13,074 nt of DNA from Candidatus Aminicenantota bacterium (GTDB taxonomy: Bacteria; Acidobacteriota; Aminicenantia; UBA2199): positions 1 to 13,074 of the forward strand of contig JAPKZM010000069.1 of the NCBI GenBank assembly GCA_026393775.1, read 5' to 3'. Every line of letters begins with the position of its first letter. Positions within the stretch are counted from its first letter, which is position 1. Position numbers and translations under genes: made by a program. This document shows positions 12,691 to 13,074 of this stretch, piece by piece. Under the pieces are notes generated by a model that searched no databases, was not told the DNA's origin, and was given only the letters and a program-made list of their open reading frames with translations.

Positions 12691-13074
12691 TTATTCCGGG
12701 AAACGGTACTGTTTTTTAAAGGCGGCGATTTCGTAATCCTTTAATTCCCGCCATTCACCCAGGGGCAGGTTTTTCAGCTTGATGTTGCCGATGGCGACGC
12801 GCCGGAGCTTTTCCACCGGATGGCCCGAGTATTTGAAGGCGTCGCGCAGGATGTGCTTCTTGCCCTCGGTGATGGTCACCTTCAGCCAGGAATTTCCCGA
12901 GCTGGTCGCTTTCACCGGCTCGATCACGAAGGGATTGAGCCGTTCCCCCTCCAGGAATACCCCCTTCTCCAATTTTTTTTGCGTCGTTTCGCTTAATTCC
13001 CCTTTGATTTTCAGCAGGTAAGTCTTGGGGACCTGGTTCTTGGCCGAGATGATGAAATTGGCCAAATCGCCGTC
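12691..13074 (-). CDS. RsuA/RluB-family rRNA pseudouridine synthase, C-terminal part (partial)
   Basis: The last 127 codons of a gene on the - strand whose N-terminus lies beyond the right edge. No start is needed inside the window: the frame is open to the edge and begins DGDLANF, part of the family's NDGELAN-type motif. PKTYLLKIKGELS, SWLKVTITEGKKHILRD, GHPVEKLRRVAIG and LPLGEWRELKDYEI match the C-terminal half of RsuA/RluB/RluE-type enzymes, which isomerise uridine in rRNA. The catalytic Asp (GRLD motif) and the S4 domain are outside the window. The segment where relatives often have an R-Q-V-R-R run reads KKHILRD here. Which rRNA position is modified cannot be told. The gene converges on the + strand cassette. 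Confidence 0.88.
   Translation of the reverse strand, partial: DGDLANFIISAKNQVPKTYLLKIKGELSETTQKKLEKGVFLEGERLNPFVIEPVKATSSGNSWLKVTITEGKKHILRDAFKYSGHPVEKLRRVAIGNIKLKNLPLGEWRELKDYEIAAFKKQYRFPE

Overview
The window is the right-hand part of a bacterial translation/transcription super-operon on the + strand: tuf (3' end only), rpmG, tRNA-Trp(CCA), secE, nusG, rplK, rplA, rplJ, rplL, rpoB, rpoC. It is followed by a small accessory segment and the end of a convergent pseudouridine synthase gene on the - strand. Separate (unfused) rpoB and rpoC, moderately high GC, strong AGGAG-type ribosome binding sites and the protein sequences fit a Gram-negative-like bacterium. The RNA polymerase sequences remind me of Acidobacteriota or Candidatus Aminicenantes, but I cannot confirm this without a search.

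Positions 1-3228 hold the translation and elongation genes. They are packed tightly: rplK/rplA overlap by 8 bases, rplJ/rplL by one, and the tRNA-Trp overlaps the rpmG stop codon. Positions 3277-11787 hold rpoB and rpoC, preceded by a 48-base spacer with a perfect AT-only inverted repeat. The genes supply ribosome stalk and L1-stalk proteins (L11, L1, L10, L7/L12), L33, the SecYEG subunit SecE, the elongation factor NusG and the two catalytic RNA polymerase subunits. RpoB is unusually long (1451 residues). Near its N-terminus it carries a cysteine-rich insert with four CxC/CxxC pairs, which looks like two tandem zinc ribbons.

Positions 11788-12690 are different in character. A 14-base-period repeat follows rpoC. 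Next come a six-codon mini-ORF with its own Shine-Dalgarno, an orphan lipoprotein gene and, directly after its stop codon, a 70-base element ending in the paired GCCCAAC / GTTAGAC boxes expected of an integron attC site. I read this as a single gene cassette sitting in the chromosome beside the RNA polymerase operon, with no integrase in view. Two copies of a C5/G5 hairpin repeat follow. They lie between the cassette and a convergent RsuA/RluB-family pseudouridine synthase gene that runs off the right edge.

The strongest candidates for something undescribed are the double zinc-ribbon insert in RpoB and the lone attC cassette with its orphan lipoprotein.
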